64,000 bases of DNA, taken from contig JARLHU010000234.1 of NCBI GenBank assembly GCA_031292095.1, positions 21,496 to 85,495 of the forward strand, written 5' to 3'. Below are positions 15,554 through 23,800 of this stretch, one piece after another. The stretch is from Desulfosporosinus sp. (GTDB taxonomy: Bacteria > Bacillota > Desulfitobacteriia > Desulfitobacteriales > Desulfitobacteriaceae). The notes under the pieces were generated by a model, which saw nothing but the letters and a program-made list of their open reading frames with translations, had not been told where the DNA came from and made no database searches. The number at the start of each line of letters is the position of its first letter. The first letter of the stretch is position 1. Made by a program: the position numbers and the translations under genes.

Positions 15554-16432
15554 ATGCGGATAACCAATAATATGATAAGCCAAAACCTATTGCGTAATCT
15601 TGAAACGTCGCAGGAAAAAATTCAGCAACTACAAGACCAGGTGTCGTCGGGCTTGAGAATAAGCAAGCCTTCCGATGACCCGGTTGGAATTAATAATGTT
15701 ATGCGTTTAAACAACAGTATTTCAAGTGTTAACCAGTATAAGAGTAGTGCAGGAACGGCGATAGATTTTATGAATACAACAGATGGCACTCTCGGGGATA
15801 TGACGTCGATGCTCCAAAGTGTAAAGGATCTGGCGGTACAAGGGGCTGATGAAACTCTATCCGCAGGTGATAGAACAGCCATTGCTGACCAAGTGGATCA
15901 GCTTTCTGCACAACTCAAACTATCAGCTAATACGCAGATAGGTTCAAAGTATATTTTCTCGGGTACGGCGACGGACACGGAAACAATTGCATCGGATGGA
16001 ACGTTTCAGGGGAATAATCAGGTGGTTACCTTAACCATGGGAAGTAACGTGAGCATCCCTATTTCTGTAAATGGACAAACCTTGTTGGGTGATTCGACTA
16101 CAGGGGTATTTGCTACCTTGAACAAATTAAGTACAGCCTTGAAGGCGAATGATTCAACAGCTATTAGCGCTACCTTAGATGATCTTGACACGAATATTAA
16201 TAATGTCATCAATGAGCGCGCGGGTTTAGGAGCAAGCGTTAATCGGGTGACGGCATTGCAGAGCCAATTGGATTCAACATCAGTCAATCTGCAACAGTCC
16301 CTTTCGGATGTTCAAAGTGCGGATATTGCGCAGACGTACACTGATTTTACGAGTCAACAAACTACTTACAAGGCGGCATTATCTGTTGGATCACAAATTC
16401 TTCAGCTTTCATTGGTTGATTATATGAAGTAG
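15554..16432 (+). CDS. flgL: Flagellar hook-associated protein 3 FlgL
   Basis: Second junction protein between hook and filament. A flagellin-like N-terminus ('MRITNNMISQNLLRNL', 'VSSGLRISKPSDDPVG') and C-terminus ('INERAGLGASVNRV', 'IAQTYTDFTSQQTTYKAALS') flank a short central domain. 292 aa is normal. It lies 12 nt after flgK in the same operon. Confidence 0.95.
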   Translation: MRITNNMISQNLLRNLETSQEKIQQLQDQVSSGLRISKPSDDPVGINNVMRLNNSISSVNQYKSSAGTAIDFMNTTDGTLGDMTSMLQSVKDLAVQGADETLSAGDRTAIADQVDQLSAQLKLSANTQIGSKYIFSGTATDTETIASDGTFQGNNQVVTLTMGSNVSIPISVNGQTLLGDSTTGVFATLNKLSTALKANDSTAISATLDDLDTNINNVINERAGLGASVNRVTALQSQLDSTSVNLQQSLSDVQSADIAQTYTDFTSQQTTYKAALSVGSQILQLSLVDYMK

Positions 16433-16461
16433 GGATGTTTTAGTAAAAGGAGTTGAGTAAA

Positions 16462-16896
16462 TTGCCTAATGAACCACGTATATTCCATTTTCCTCAAGGG
16501 ATTCCGGGATTTGAGACGCACCATGAGTTCAAATTTATTCCCGCAGAAGATGTTATGCTCTCTCAGTTGAACTCGGTCCAAGAAGAGAAAATCAGTTTTA
16601 TTCTCATGCGCCCGGAAGCCTACTTTCCAGAGTATTTGGATAAAATCGATGTAGATGATGAAAGTATTAAGGTTTTAAACATCGGTGCCGATACACCTGT
16701 GGACTTATGGGTAATTCTGACGATGAATCATCAAGACATAGACAAAACGACGGCAAATTTACGCGCTCCGCTCCTCTTTAATATGGTTGAAAGAGTAGGA
16801 ATACAAGTGATACTCAATGATGATCAATATCTAACCAGGCAACCAGTCTTCACAGAAGGAACCCCACAACCCTTACCGGAAGGGGTCGTGGGTTAA
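16462..16896 (+). CDS. fliW: Flagellar assembly factor FliW
   Basis: FliW binds flagellin and, when released, allosterically holds CsrA, coupling flagellin secretion to hag translation. A 144-aa protein with the family signature 'FPQGIPGFE' near the start, 'LNIGADTPVDLWVILTM' in the middle and 'TANLRAPLLFN' near residue 105. I chose the TTG at 16462, 9 nt after 'aaaaggag'; the track's TTG at 16453 abuts that site. Its stop is directly followed by the csrA ATG, so they are translated together. Confidence 0.94.
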   Translation: MPNEPRIFHFPQGIPGFETHHEFKFIPAEDVMLSQLNSVQEEKISFILMRPEAYFPEYLDKIDVDDESIKVLNIGADTPVDLWVILTMNHQDIDKTTANLRAPLLFNMVERVGIQVILNDDQYLTRQPVFTEGTPQPLPEGVVG

Positions 16897-17133
16897 ATGC
16901 TGGTTCTGGCGCGTAAACTCAACGAAAAAATAAAACTCGGGGATGATATTGAAATCACGATTGTTGGTATCTCGGGGGATACCGTACGTATCGGGATTAA
17001 TGCCCCGCGTGATCTAAAGATCCTACGCAATGAAATCTATGAAGAGATCCAAAAACAGAATCGTGAAGCTGTGGCTGGGGAAGAAGATGGACAAGCACTT
17101 AAGCTTTTGGGAGAGTTTAGAAGTAACAAGTAG
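16897..17133 (+). CDS. csrA: Carbon storage regulator CsrA
   Basis: Dimeric RNA-binding repressor of translation. The 78-aa sequence starts '[20 protein letters not shown]' and holds the conserved '[22 protein letters not shown]'-type core (quoted to '[18 protein letters not shown]'). The RNA-contact residues Arg6 and the R44-like Arg of 'PRDLKILR' are present. Preceded without a gap by fliW. A matching target hairpin lies in the hag leader at 18908-18927, so its main local job is repression of flagellin synthesis. In Bacillus, hag follows directly; here 1.8 kb of decayed genes intervene. Confidence 0.97.
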   Translation: MLVLARKLNEKIKLGDDIEITIVGISGDTVRIGINAPRDLKILRNEIYEEIQKQNREAVAGEEDGQALKLLGEFRSNK

Positions 17134-17188
17134 AGATGTTTTGTTAACACTCGCTCGGCCAGAATTCGCAGGCCAAATTGGAACAAAA

Positions 17189-17231
17189 AAGAGCCTTTCG
17201 ACATGAATAAAGTCGAAGGGGTTCTTTTAGT
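17189..17231 (+). terminator. Rho-independent terminator after csrA
   Basis: Stem agagcctttcgac paired with gtcgaaggggttct (one bulge, G-U pairs) around 'atgaataaa', then 'tttta'. It ends the flgM-csrA transcript and so separates it from hag. Confidence 0.75.
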
Positions 17232-17302
17232 TTCTCGTTATTTTCTCAGGAGAGATAAGCTGAAACCAATGTGATATAGATACAGATATAGAGAGACGAT
17301 AA

Positions 17303-17593
17303 TGTAGTGGGCTTGCACAGCTCCATAAGAGATTCGTCTTTATCCATCCGTTTAAAGATGGAAATGGGAGAATTGCAAGACTCATCATGAATATCGTTTT
17401 GATACAAGACGGATACTTATTAGCTGTGATCCCTCCGGTGCTGAGACATGAATACGTCGAACTTTTGGAAAAAGCCCACAGAGATGATAAACCCTTTGAA
17501 CAATTTATTGCAGAAAGGATCATAGAATCTGAAAAGGAGGTCATGCGGCTTTTACACATGCCAATTCCAAAACTGTCGGCGCATCTATCTTAG
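17303..17593 (+). pseudogene. 5'-truncated Fic-domain gene remnant
   Basis: From the stop at 17300 onward, one frame encodes the end of a Fic protein: 'FVFIHPFKDGNGRIARLIM' contains the complete Fic motif HPFxDGNGRxxR, followed by 'PPVLRHEYVELLEKA' and 'FIAERIIESEKE', as in Fic C-terminal regions. The N-terminal two thirds of a normal Fic protein are missing and stops precede the fragment. The track's ATG at 17387 (68 aa) lies after the catalytic motif, so it is not a functional start. Fic proteins normally AMPylate target proteins or act as toxins. Not derived from the neighbouring minus-strand Fic gene; the sequences differ. Confidence 0.8.
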
Positions 17594-17650
17594 CCCATAA
17601 AAGTAACAAATGTGGATGACATTGGGGTAAGCCCCCAAGTCATCCGTGCC

Positions 17651-18447
17651 TCACGTAAAATCAGACAATCCTTTGCGCTCTTGCTTCACATGGTTGGCGA
17701 GAGCTATTGCCTTTTCCCATGTCTTTTCGACTTGGTATTTTAAAAATTAATACCAGGAGACAGTTCCTCAGCCTCGTCATATCTTTGCAATGAATCATAA
17801 TAAAGACGTTTATCCTCATCATAGACGATGAGGGGTGGATGATTATTGATCATCAAATAATAGTTGAGTAGTGTTCTTTCGACCCTGCCGTTACCATCTG
17901 GGAAGGGATGAATAAACTCATACTTGGCGTGAAGGTAGGCAGCTACTTTCAAAATATTAGGTCCAAGATACTCGTTAACCACGGTAATCAGCTCTTTGTG
18001 ATGGCTTTCAACATCCTCTGCGGATGAACCGACCTCGTGGAGACCAGTAACATAATCGTGCTTTTTAAATTCGCCCGGACGTTCCTCGTTTGTGATATAT
18101 CGGCGCTTATCATAGGTTCCGCTGGTGAGGACTTTGTGGATTTCCTTGATAAATTCCAAGCTGAGAGGTTCTTTTTTAATAAACTTATCTTTCAATACCT
18201 CATAGCATAGCATAGTTTTTGGTTTTGCTGTTCAAACAAGGTGCGCGGATTACCTGTATAGTTAAGAACGATCCATTCTCAAAGATTTCCCTTGTATCAT
18301 GGTAGGCGATATCCTCTTTCGATTTTACCCGAGTGAAAAGCAAAAAGAATACGGAAGCTGTTTAGGTATCTATACTAAATCGGCGGCGGACGCGATATGG
18401 TGTGATTGCCATAGTTGCACTGCTCCTGCGTACTTATCCAAAGGCAT
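17651..18447 (-). pseudogene. Frameshifted Fic-family gene
   Basis: Reading the minus strand in three frames gives one almost complete Fic protein in pieces: 'MPLDKYAGAVQLWQSHHI' (start 18447 behind 'aggaagga'), 'LNSFRILFAFHSGKIE', 'DIAYHDTREIFENG', 'VLNYTGNPRTLFEQQNQK', then the open ORF 17740-18213 with 'EFIHPFPDGNGRVERTLL', and finally 'LKYQVEKTWEKAIALANHV' to a stop at 17651. The frame change near 18210 is at a 5-bp tandem duplication (atgct twice), and the one near 17740 is a T run that appears one base short. The catalytic motif survives, but the reading frame does not. Long decayed rather than freshly broken. Confidence 0.82.
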
Positions 18448-18807
18448 CCATTCCTTCCTCCTGTTCCTATTTTCCTTTATTATTATATCACCAATGAAAT
18501 GAAAGCTTTGTACTGTCCCCTCTGATTTTACAGTTATATTTTACCATTAATAGTGTAACTATTCCACCTCTTCTTTCCTCACCAGCTACAAGATTGACGC
18601 TCCCTATCCGAAAATAACACAATTGTATCGTTAAATTTAAAAATTCTTGGAAGCTAAATGTAATAAAATAATGAGTGAATCGTGATCTTGTCAATTATCT
18701 ATAACTCAAGCTATCTTCAAATGCCGATTTATTGGAGAGTACAACGGGTGGATCAGACATGATGACACCCATTTGTCCATCTCGTCAAAAAACTTTCTCA
18801 AACCCCT
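18448..18807. other. 360-nt gap upstream of the hag promoter, no gene seen
   Basis: AT-rich stretch between the decayed Fic gene and the hag promoter. Two track ORFs overlap it (18299-18502 +, 18488-18694 -), but neither has a ribosome site or a recognisable product. I see no promoter or repeat I can support here. Confidence 0.5.
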
Positions 18808-18834
18808 TAAGTTTTCCCTCCACCCTCTCGATAT
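18808..18834 (+). promoter_or_regulatory. SigD promoter of hag
   Basis: TAAG (18808-18811), 15 nt, CTCGATAT (18827-18834), against TAAA-N15-GCCGATAT. Nine of 12 box positions match with ideal spacing. It leaves a leader of about 110 nt before the flagellin ATG. Confidence 0.7.
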
Positions 18835-18907
18835 ATAAGTAACATGTCAAACAGTTCACTTTTTCCCAACCGGCCGGAGGGAGAGATAAGCTGAAGGACA
18901 TCAATAA

Positions 18908-18927
18908 ATCGGGCAAGGATGCCTGAT
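18908..18927 (+). promoter_or_regulatory. CsrA-binding hairpin in the hag leader
   Basis: Sequence atcgggcaaggatgcctgat folds into an 8-bp stem (one G-U) that presents AGGA in a four-base loop, the classic CsrA recognition form. A second AAGGAGG site, the hag ribosome site at 18936-18942, lies about 20 nt after the first GGA. Paired sites like these repress hag in B. subtilis. Confidence 0.8.
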
Positions 18928-18950
18928 GAAAAATCAAGGAGGAAAAAATT

Positions 18951-20780
18951 ATGATTATCAATACAAATCTTGCTTCCATGAACACCTTACGCCAGATGAG
19001 TGTCAATGAAAAATCTACCCAAAGCTCTTTGGCCAAATTGTCCTCAGGTTTGAAGATCAACAGCGCCGCTGATGATGCAGCCGGTCTAGCCATCTCCGAA
19101 AAAATGCGTGGTCAGATCAGCGGTTTGAACCAAGCTACTAGCAATGCCCAAGATGGTATCTCTATGGTATCCACCGCTGAAGGTTCACTGAATGAGACCA
19201 CTAGTATCCTTCAACGTATGCGTGAACTCGCAGTTCAGGGTTCAAGTGATACCAACACCACTTCAGACCGTGGCGCAATGCAGACTGAAATGAATCAGCT
19301 GACCTCTGAAGTAAATCGAATTGGTAATACAACCTCGTTTAATACCCAGAAACTCTTGCAGGGTGATGGCAAAACTAACTTAAGTGCTTCTGGTATTGCC
19401 AATTTGGCAGGGAATTTGGGTGATGTTGCTGCTGTTGCTGGTGGTGGTGCTTTAGGGGCAGATGCTATATATACACAAGCAACTGACTCTACAACAATTG
19501 GTGGAACCCCGGCAACAATAGCTGCGGGTGATACTTTAACTGCGTCTTTAAATGGGATTACCTTGACAGCTACCTTTCAATCAGGTACTTCAGGAAATGG
19601 AGCTTTAGGTTCAGCATATAATGTTAGTGGAACCGCGGCCAGTATTAATCGGGCAGGTACCGATGTTGGTTCCACCTATACTAGTAATGCTGCTGGTAAA
19701 ACGCAAGTTGCAACGGACACTGCGAAAGCTTTCCAGGCGATGATTGATAACAACGCTGCCTTAAAAGGGAATTTTGTAGCGTCTGTATCTGGTGCTAATA
19801 ACGATGGTGTTACAATATCGGCTGTTAAGGGTGGAGCTGCTGATGGCGTAGCAGCCACGATTGGCGCATTTGGTGGCGCTTTAACTGGTGCTACCCAGAC
19901 TGACGCAGGGACTACAGCAGGTACCTATACTGCTCCAATAGTGGCAACTAAGGTAATTGATTTTAGCGCAATGGTCACAACCGCTCCGGCACAAGCTTTA
20001 GTGGGCAAAGGTATGACTATCAATGGGACCGAAGTTCAGTTTTATGATTCGACACAGGGTGCATATACTGGTAATGCCAAAGGTGTTGACATCAGCGCTG
20101 CAGTTCATGATGCGACAGTAGCTAATACAGGGAAAGACCTAGCACATACTCTAGCAACTCAGTTAAATTCTGTTTCCGGTATTACCGCATCTGATGCTGC
20201 TGGCAAACTTACCGTTTCTGCCGCTACTGCAGGAGCAGCCGGTAACAATATCGCAATAACTGATGGCGGTGTGCAAAAAGATTTCCAAGCTGTTTTACAA
20301 ATCGGTGCCAATACGGGAGAATCTATGACAGTGGACATTAAGGATATGCGTTCACAGGCTCTAGGTATTTCGGGGTTAACTTCAGCTGGTACTGTTACAG
20401 CCTCGAATGGAGCGATAGCATCCCTAACAGCTGTAACATCAGCATCCGATGGTACTAGTAACACGAATACTGAATATACCCTTGACCTTTCTTCTGCTGA
20501 CAAAGCAACAGCAGCCATTAGTGTCATTGATGATGCTACTGCTAAAGTATCCTCTGAACGTGCCAATTTGGGTGCCGTACAGAACCGTCTGGATCACACC
20601 ATCAACAACTTGGGGACTTCTTCCCAGAACATCACCACTGCTGAAGCCAACATCCGCGACGTAAATATGGCTAGTGAAATGACCAACTTCACAAAAAATA
20701 ATATTCTGCAACAGGCGTCACAGGCTATGCTGTCACAAGCTAACCAACAGGCCCAAGGCGTTCTGCAATTACTTCGTTAA
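18951..20780 (+). CDS. hag: Flagellin (filament protein)
   Basis: Structural subunit of the filament. The conserved N-terminus ('[20 protein letters not shown]', '[20 protein letters not shown]') and C-terminus ('[20 protein letters not shown]', '[19 protein letters not shown]') are intact. Between them lies a central region of about 370 residues rich in Ala, Gly and Thr that would form extra surface domains; at 609 aa the protein is about twice the size of Bacillus Hag. It carries its own SigD promoter, CsrA leader and terminator, so it is monocistronic. Confidence 0.97.
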   Translation: MIINTNLASMNTLRQMSVNEKSTQSSLAKLSSGLKINSAADDAAGLAISEKMRGQISGLNQATSNAQDGISMVSTAEGSLNETTSILQRMRELAVQGSSDTNTTSDRGAMQTEMNQLTSEVNRIGNTTSFNTQKLLQGDGKTNLSASGIANLAGNLGDVAAVAGGGALGADAIYTQATDSTTIGGTPATIAAGDTLTASLNGITLTATFQSGTSGNGALGSAYNVSGTAASINRAGTDVGSTYTSNAAGKTQVATDTAKAFQAMIDNNAALKGNFVASVSGANNDGVTISAVKGGAADGVAATIGAFGGALTGATQTDAGTTAGTYTAPIVATKVIDFSAMVTTAPAQALVGKGMTINGTEVQFYDSTQGAYTGNAKGVDISAAVHDATVANTGKDLAHTLATQLNSVSGITASDAAGKLTVSAATAGAAGNNIAITDGGVQKDFQAVLQIGANTGESMTVDIKDMRSQALGISGLTSAGTVTASNGAIASLTAVTSASDGTSNTNTEYTLDLSSADKATAAISVIDDATAKVSSERANLGAVQNRLDHTINNLGTSSQNITTAEANIRDVNMASEMTNFTKNNILQQASQAMLSQANQQAQGVLQLLR

Positions 20781-20805
20781 TTGGCATAGTAAGTTAATAT
20801 GTTTC

Positions 20806-20846
20806 AAAAGGAGCCAGGGGCGGCGGTTGCCTATGGCTCCTTTTCT
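20806..20846 (+). terminator. Rho-independent terminator of hag
   Basis: Stem aaaaggagcca/tggctcctttt (11 bp) with a G/C-rich 17-nt loop, ending in 'ttttct'. Confidence 0.85.
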
Positions 20847-20912
20847 GAAAAAATGTGTCAGCCTAATAGAGGAGTCAACAGTGATAGGTGGAAACACAAG
20901 GAGTGATCTATC

Positions 20913-21110
20913 ATGGATATAGCAAATATGTCAGTCGCGTTCAGTCAAAACAAAGTTCAGCAACAGGCAGGCATATCGGTCCTGAAAATGGCGTTGGGCG
21001 TTGAAGCGACTAAAGGTGATTCGATAGCGTCTCTAGCCAGCGTGACAACTAAGGCTATGGAATTGTCCGTTCAGTCAAATTTAGGAGCTAATCTCGACAT
21101 AGGAGCCTAA
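20913..21110 (+). CDS. yjfB: YjfB family putative motility protein
   Basis: A 65-aa protein of the YjfB family (putative motility protein, PF14070-type). The family pattern is plain: 'MDIANMSVAFSQNKVQQQAG' at the start, 'ISVLKMALG' in the middle and a short polar tail. In other Firmicutes the gene is part of the SigD regulon; its job is unknown. It has an 'aaggag' site and its own downstream terminator. Located between hag and fliD. Confidence 0.8.
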   Translation: MDIANMSVAFSQNKVQQQAGISVLKMALGVEATKGDSIASLASVTTKAMELSVQSNLGANLDIGA

Positions 21111-21115
21111 GGAAC

Positions 21116-21162
21116 AGTCACTAGTTTAGGAGATACTAAGCTAGTGACTTTATAGATTTTTT
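21116..21162 (+). terminator. Rho-independent terminator after yjfB
   Basis: Stem agtcactagtttag/ctaagctagtgact (14 bp with one G-U) around 'gagata', followed by 'ttatagatttttt'. Confidence 0.85.
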
Positions 21163-21173
21163 ATGTATACTCC

Positions 21174-21201
21174 TAAAGATCTGTGGCTCTTCTTACGATA
21201 C
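21174..21201 (+). promoter_or_regulatory. Possible SigD promoter of fliDST
   Basis: TAAA (21174-21177), 16 nt, TACGATAC (21194-21201); five of eight -10 positions match GCCGATAT. It directly follows the yjfB terminator and precedes fliD. Confidence 0.5.
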
Positions 21202-21234
21202 ATATTGTAGATGAATCAATCAGAGGTGTTCGAT

Positions 21235-21315
21235 TTGGATATTAATGCAGTAAAGATTCCTGAGGTTTTGGCGGTTCTGCCTTTATGGATAGGAGGTTTT
21301 AGATATGTCAGTTAG
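21235..21315 (+). CDS. Possible 26-aa leader peptide overlapping fliD
   Basis: A TTG at 21235, 6 nt after 'agaggtg', opens a 26-codon frame ('DINAVKIPEVLAVLPLWIGG') that contains the fliD ribosome site and stops 11 nt inside fliD. An in-frame ATG at 21211 would add 8 residues but lacks a site. The peptide is hydrophobic and codon use looks coding-like. It may couple translation to fliD. I do not recognise a family, and it could be chance. Confidence 0.35.
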   Translation: MDINAVKIPEVLAVLPLWIGGFRYVS

Positions 21316-22975
21316 CTCAACTACTTCAACTACTTCAACTGGTTCAACTGGAGGAGGAACCTATGGATTATCTGGTTCTGGCCTGGATGTTGACGCATTA
21401 GTAAAGAAGTTAATGGCAGGACAACAAGCAAAAGACGATGCTTTGGTACAGAAGAAAACGGTACTGCAATGGCAAAAGACGGCTTATAATACGGTGTCTG
21501 ACGATCTCAGCAATTTTCGCAGTACTGTTTTTAACTACAAACTTCAGGCTACCTTAAGTCCAAATAAAGTTTCCTCCAGCAACACTTCTGTGGCGACTGC
21601 AACGGCCAACGCAGGCGCTGCTGACGTGAATCATTCCTTAGTGGTGGCTCAGCTAGCAAGTGGGGTGAATTTAACGAGTACTGCCAGTATTACCACTCCA
21701 ACTGGCGCAGATAAGAGCACTCTTGCGAGCCAGATGGGTGTTACTGGTTCTTTTACTATCAACATTAGTGATGGTGTGACGACAAAGCCTATTAATATTA
21801 CTTCCAGTGAAAGTATCAATCAGGTTGTTAGTGACATCAATAGTGCTGGTATTAACGTGCAGGCTAGTTATGACAGTACTTTAGATCGGTTTTTTCTTGC
21901 AACTACGAATACTGGAGCTACTACTAAGATAAGTATTAGTAGTTCCGTTACTACGGGAGATACTGATCCAGGGGCTGGGTTTATCAGCAAGCTGAATCTT
22001 TTTTCCACTACTCCTAGTTCCAATCTTAACTCGGACGGTACTACTACCTCCACGTTTTCTAGTTCTACGGGTCAAGATGCCGTTTTTAAATTAGATGGAG
22101 TGCCCCTAAACGAAGCCAGCAATTCATTCAGTATTTCTGGAGTTACGTACAATCTGACAGGCGTATCGACTGACGCAGCGATGTTAAATGGAGTTATGGA
22201 TACTACTGTTGGGCAAGCAACCAACGTCATCGTGACCAACGATACTGACACCGCAGTGGCCAGTATCCAATCCTTAGTTGACTCCTATAACAAGATTTTA
22301 GCTGAGGTCAATGGCGATTTAAGTCAAACTCGCTATACGGATTATCCACCTCTTACGGATACACAAAAGGCGGCTATGAAGGATTCGGATATTACCGCCT
22401 GGAATGCCAAGGCTCAGAGTGGGATGCTTAATAATGACAATACTCTTACAAGCCTCGTGAATACCATGCGTAATGCTTTTTCCAACCCTGTTACTGGCGT
22501 TACTGGTACTTATAATAGTGCGGCATCCATCGGCATCACCACAGGCGACTATACCGAGGGTGGTAAGCTATATCTAGATACCGACAAACTAAGAACAGCG
22601 TTGCAGGCCAATCCCAATGTGTTGAACCAGCTGTTTGGCTCGTCTGGAACAACGACAACGGATGCGAATGGTGTAACGACGACCGACACTTCAACTCAGG
22701 GGATTGCCGGGCGGCTGTATGATGGTCTTAAGAATACCATGGATCAATTGACGCAAATAGCTGGTACAACGGCTAATGCTCAATATGATAGCACTAGCAA
22801 TGTTGCTAAACAGATTATCGCCTATAATACGCAAATCACCGATGCGACAACCACGTTTAACACGATGCAGGCGACCTATTATACCCAATATAATGCCATG
22901 GAAGTAGCGCTTCAGTCTTTGAGTTCCCAGAGCAGTTGGTTAACATCGCAAATGAGTTCTAGTAGTAGTGGCTGA
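21305..22975 (+). CDS. fliD: Flagellar hook-associated protein 2 (filament cap) FliD
   Basis: Filament cap that helps flagellin subunits fold at the tip. N-terminal 'SGSGLDVDALVKKLMAGQQA' is the FliD_N signature; the C-terminal FliD_C region has 'AASIGITTGDYTEGGKLYLD' and ends in a coiled coil with 'YYTQYNAMEVALQSLSSQSS'. Length 556 aa. A Ser/Thr/Gly-rich leader of about 20 residues precedes the conserved part. The start ATG follows 'aggagg'. Downstream fliS and fliT follow closely. Confidence 0.96.
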   Translation: MSVSSTTSTTSTGSTGGGTYGLSGSGLDVDALVKKLMAGQQAKDDALVQKKTVLQWQKTAYNTVSDDLSNFRSTVFNYKLQATLSPNKVSSSNTSVATATANAGAADVNHSLVVAQLASGVNLTSTASITTPTGADKSTLASQMGVTGSFTINISDGVTTKPINITSSESINQVVSDINSAGINVQASYDSTLDRFFLATTNTGATTKISISSSVTTGDTDPGAGFISKLNLFSTTPSSNLNSDGTTTSTFSSSTGQDAVFKLDGVPLNEASNSFSISGVTYNLTGVSTDAAMLNGVMDTTVGQATNVIVTNDTDTAVASIQSLVDSYNKILAEVNGDLSQTRYTDYPPLTDTQKAAMKDSDITAWNAKAQSGMLNNDNTLTSLVNTMRNAFSNPVTGVTGTYNSAASIGITTGDYTEGGKLYLDTDKLRTALQANPNVLNQLFGSSGTTTTDANGVTTTDTSTQGIAGRLYDGLKNTMDQLTQIAGTTANAQYDSTSNVAKQIIAYNTQITDATTTFNTMQATYYTQYNAMEVALQSLSSQSSWLTSQMSSSSSG

Positions 22976-23003
22976 TAATTAGTAAATTACAGGAGGTTTT
23001 AGT

Positions 23004-23396
23004 ATGGTGAATTCACAAGCGGCAAATGCTTATAAAAACCAGCAGATTATGACGGCCCCACCGGAACAATTGACCTTATTGCTCTATAATGGAGCGTTGC
23101 GCTTTCTGAATGAAAGCATTTTGGCGACGGAGCAGGGGGATATCCAAAAAGCCCATAACGCCAATAAGCGTGTGCAGGACATCGTACGGGAATTTGTAAT
23201 CACCTTGGATATGAGCTATGAAATATCGAAAAACTTCGCACAACTTTATGAATATACGGAATACTGCCTCATTCAGGGTAACATTAAGAAAGATGTTAAG
23301 CTATTGCAACAGGCGAAGGATGTGCTCCAGGAACTGCGGGAGGCTTGGGTTGGTGCTATGAAACAAACGCAGGTGGCTCGGGTGGCAGGTAGATAA
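23004..23396 (+). CDS. fliS: Flagellin export chaperone FliS
   Basis: Binds the disordered C-terminus of flagellin before export. The 130-aa helical protein has the family pattern 'NAYKNQQIMTAPPEQLTLLL' with 'YNGALRFL', and later 'TLDMSYEISKNFAQLYEYTE'. It starts behind 'caggagg' 28 nt after fliD, and its stop overlaps the next start (TAATG). Confidence 0.95.
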   Translation: MVNSQAANAYKNQQIMTAPPEQLTLLLYNGALRFLNESILATEQGDIQKAHNANKRVQDIVREFVITLDMSYEISKNFAQLYEYTEYCLIQGNIKKDVKLLQQAKDVLQELREAWVGAMKQTQVARVAGR

Positions 23397-23728
23397 TGGC
23401 GGAAAAACCAGCGCAAGCTTTGTGGCAGGATTATCGGTTTTTAACGAAAGAAATAAAGAAATTTCTAAAGAAGCAGGATATGGCGCTCTTTTATCACCTG
23501 GTGGAACAGAGGGAACTGGTGCAGACCATCATTGATCAGACGACTGATGATGGCTTCAAAGACTCACAGGCAGGACGGACGATGCTTACTGAAATCCAGC
23601 AAGAGAACCAAGAGATCATCCATGACTTGCAGGTTCAACTCGGTCGTAGCAAGCGACAACATCAGGTTTCAGAAGCCTATAGTGGAGTGAGCAATGCTCC
23701 GATCAGTCGGCTGAGTTGGAAACGATAA
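23396..23728 (+). CDS. fliT: FliT-like flagellar chaperone
   Basis: A 110-aa, strongly helical, basic protein. Its position directly after fliS with a one-base overlap, its size and the amphipathic segments ('DYRFLTKEIKKFLKKQD', 'LVEQRELVQTIID') fit the poorly conserved FliT family, which binds the FliD C-terminus. Sequence recognition alone would be weak; context carries the call. Confidence 0.65.
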   Translation: MAEKPAQALWQDYRFLTKEIKKFLKKQDMALFYHLVEQRELVQTIIDQTTDDGFKDSQAGRTMLTEIQQENQEIIHDLQVQLGRSKRQHQVSEAYSGVSNAPISRLSWKR

Positions 23729-23800
23729 ATTGGTAAATTATCCTTGACTTTCTAGGTGAAGGCCGGGGATGTCTTTATCGAAGATAAGAGTGGAGAGACA

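Noticed and set aside
18299-18694. ORFs 18299-18502 (+) and 18488-18694 (-)
   Set aside because: The first is antisense to the decayed Fic gene; the second has no ribosome site and no recognisable product.
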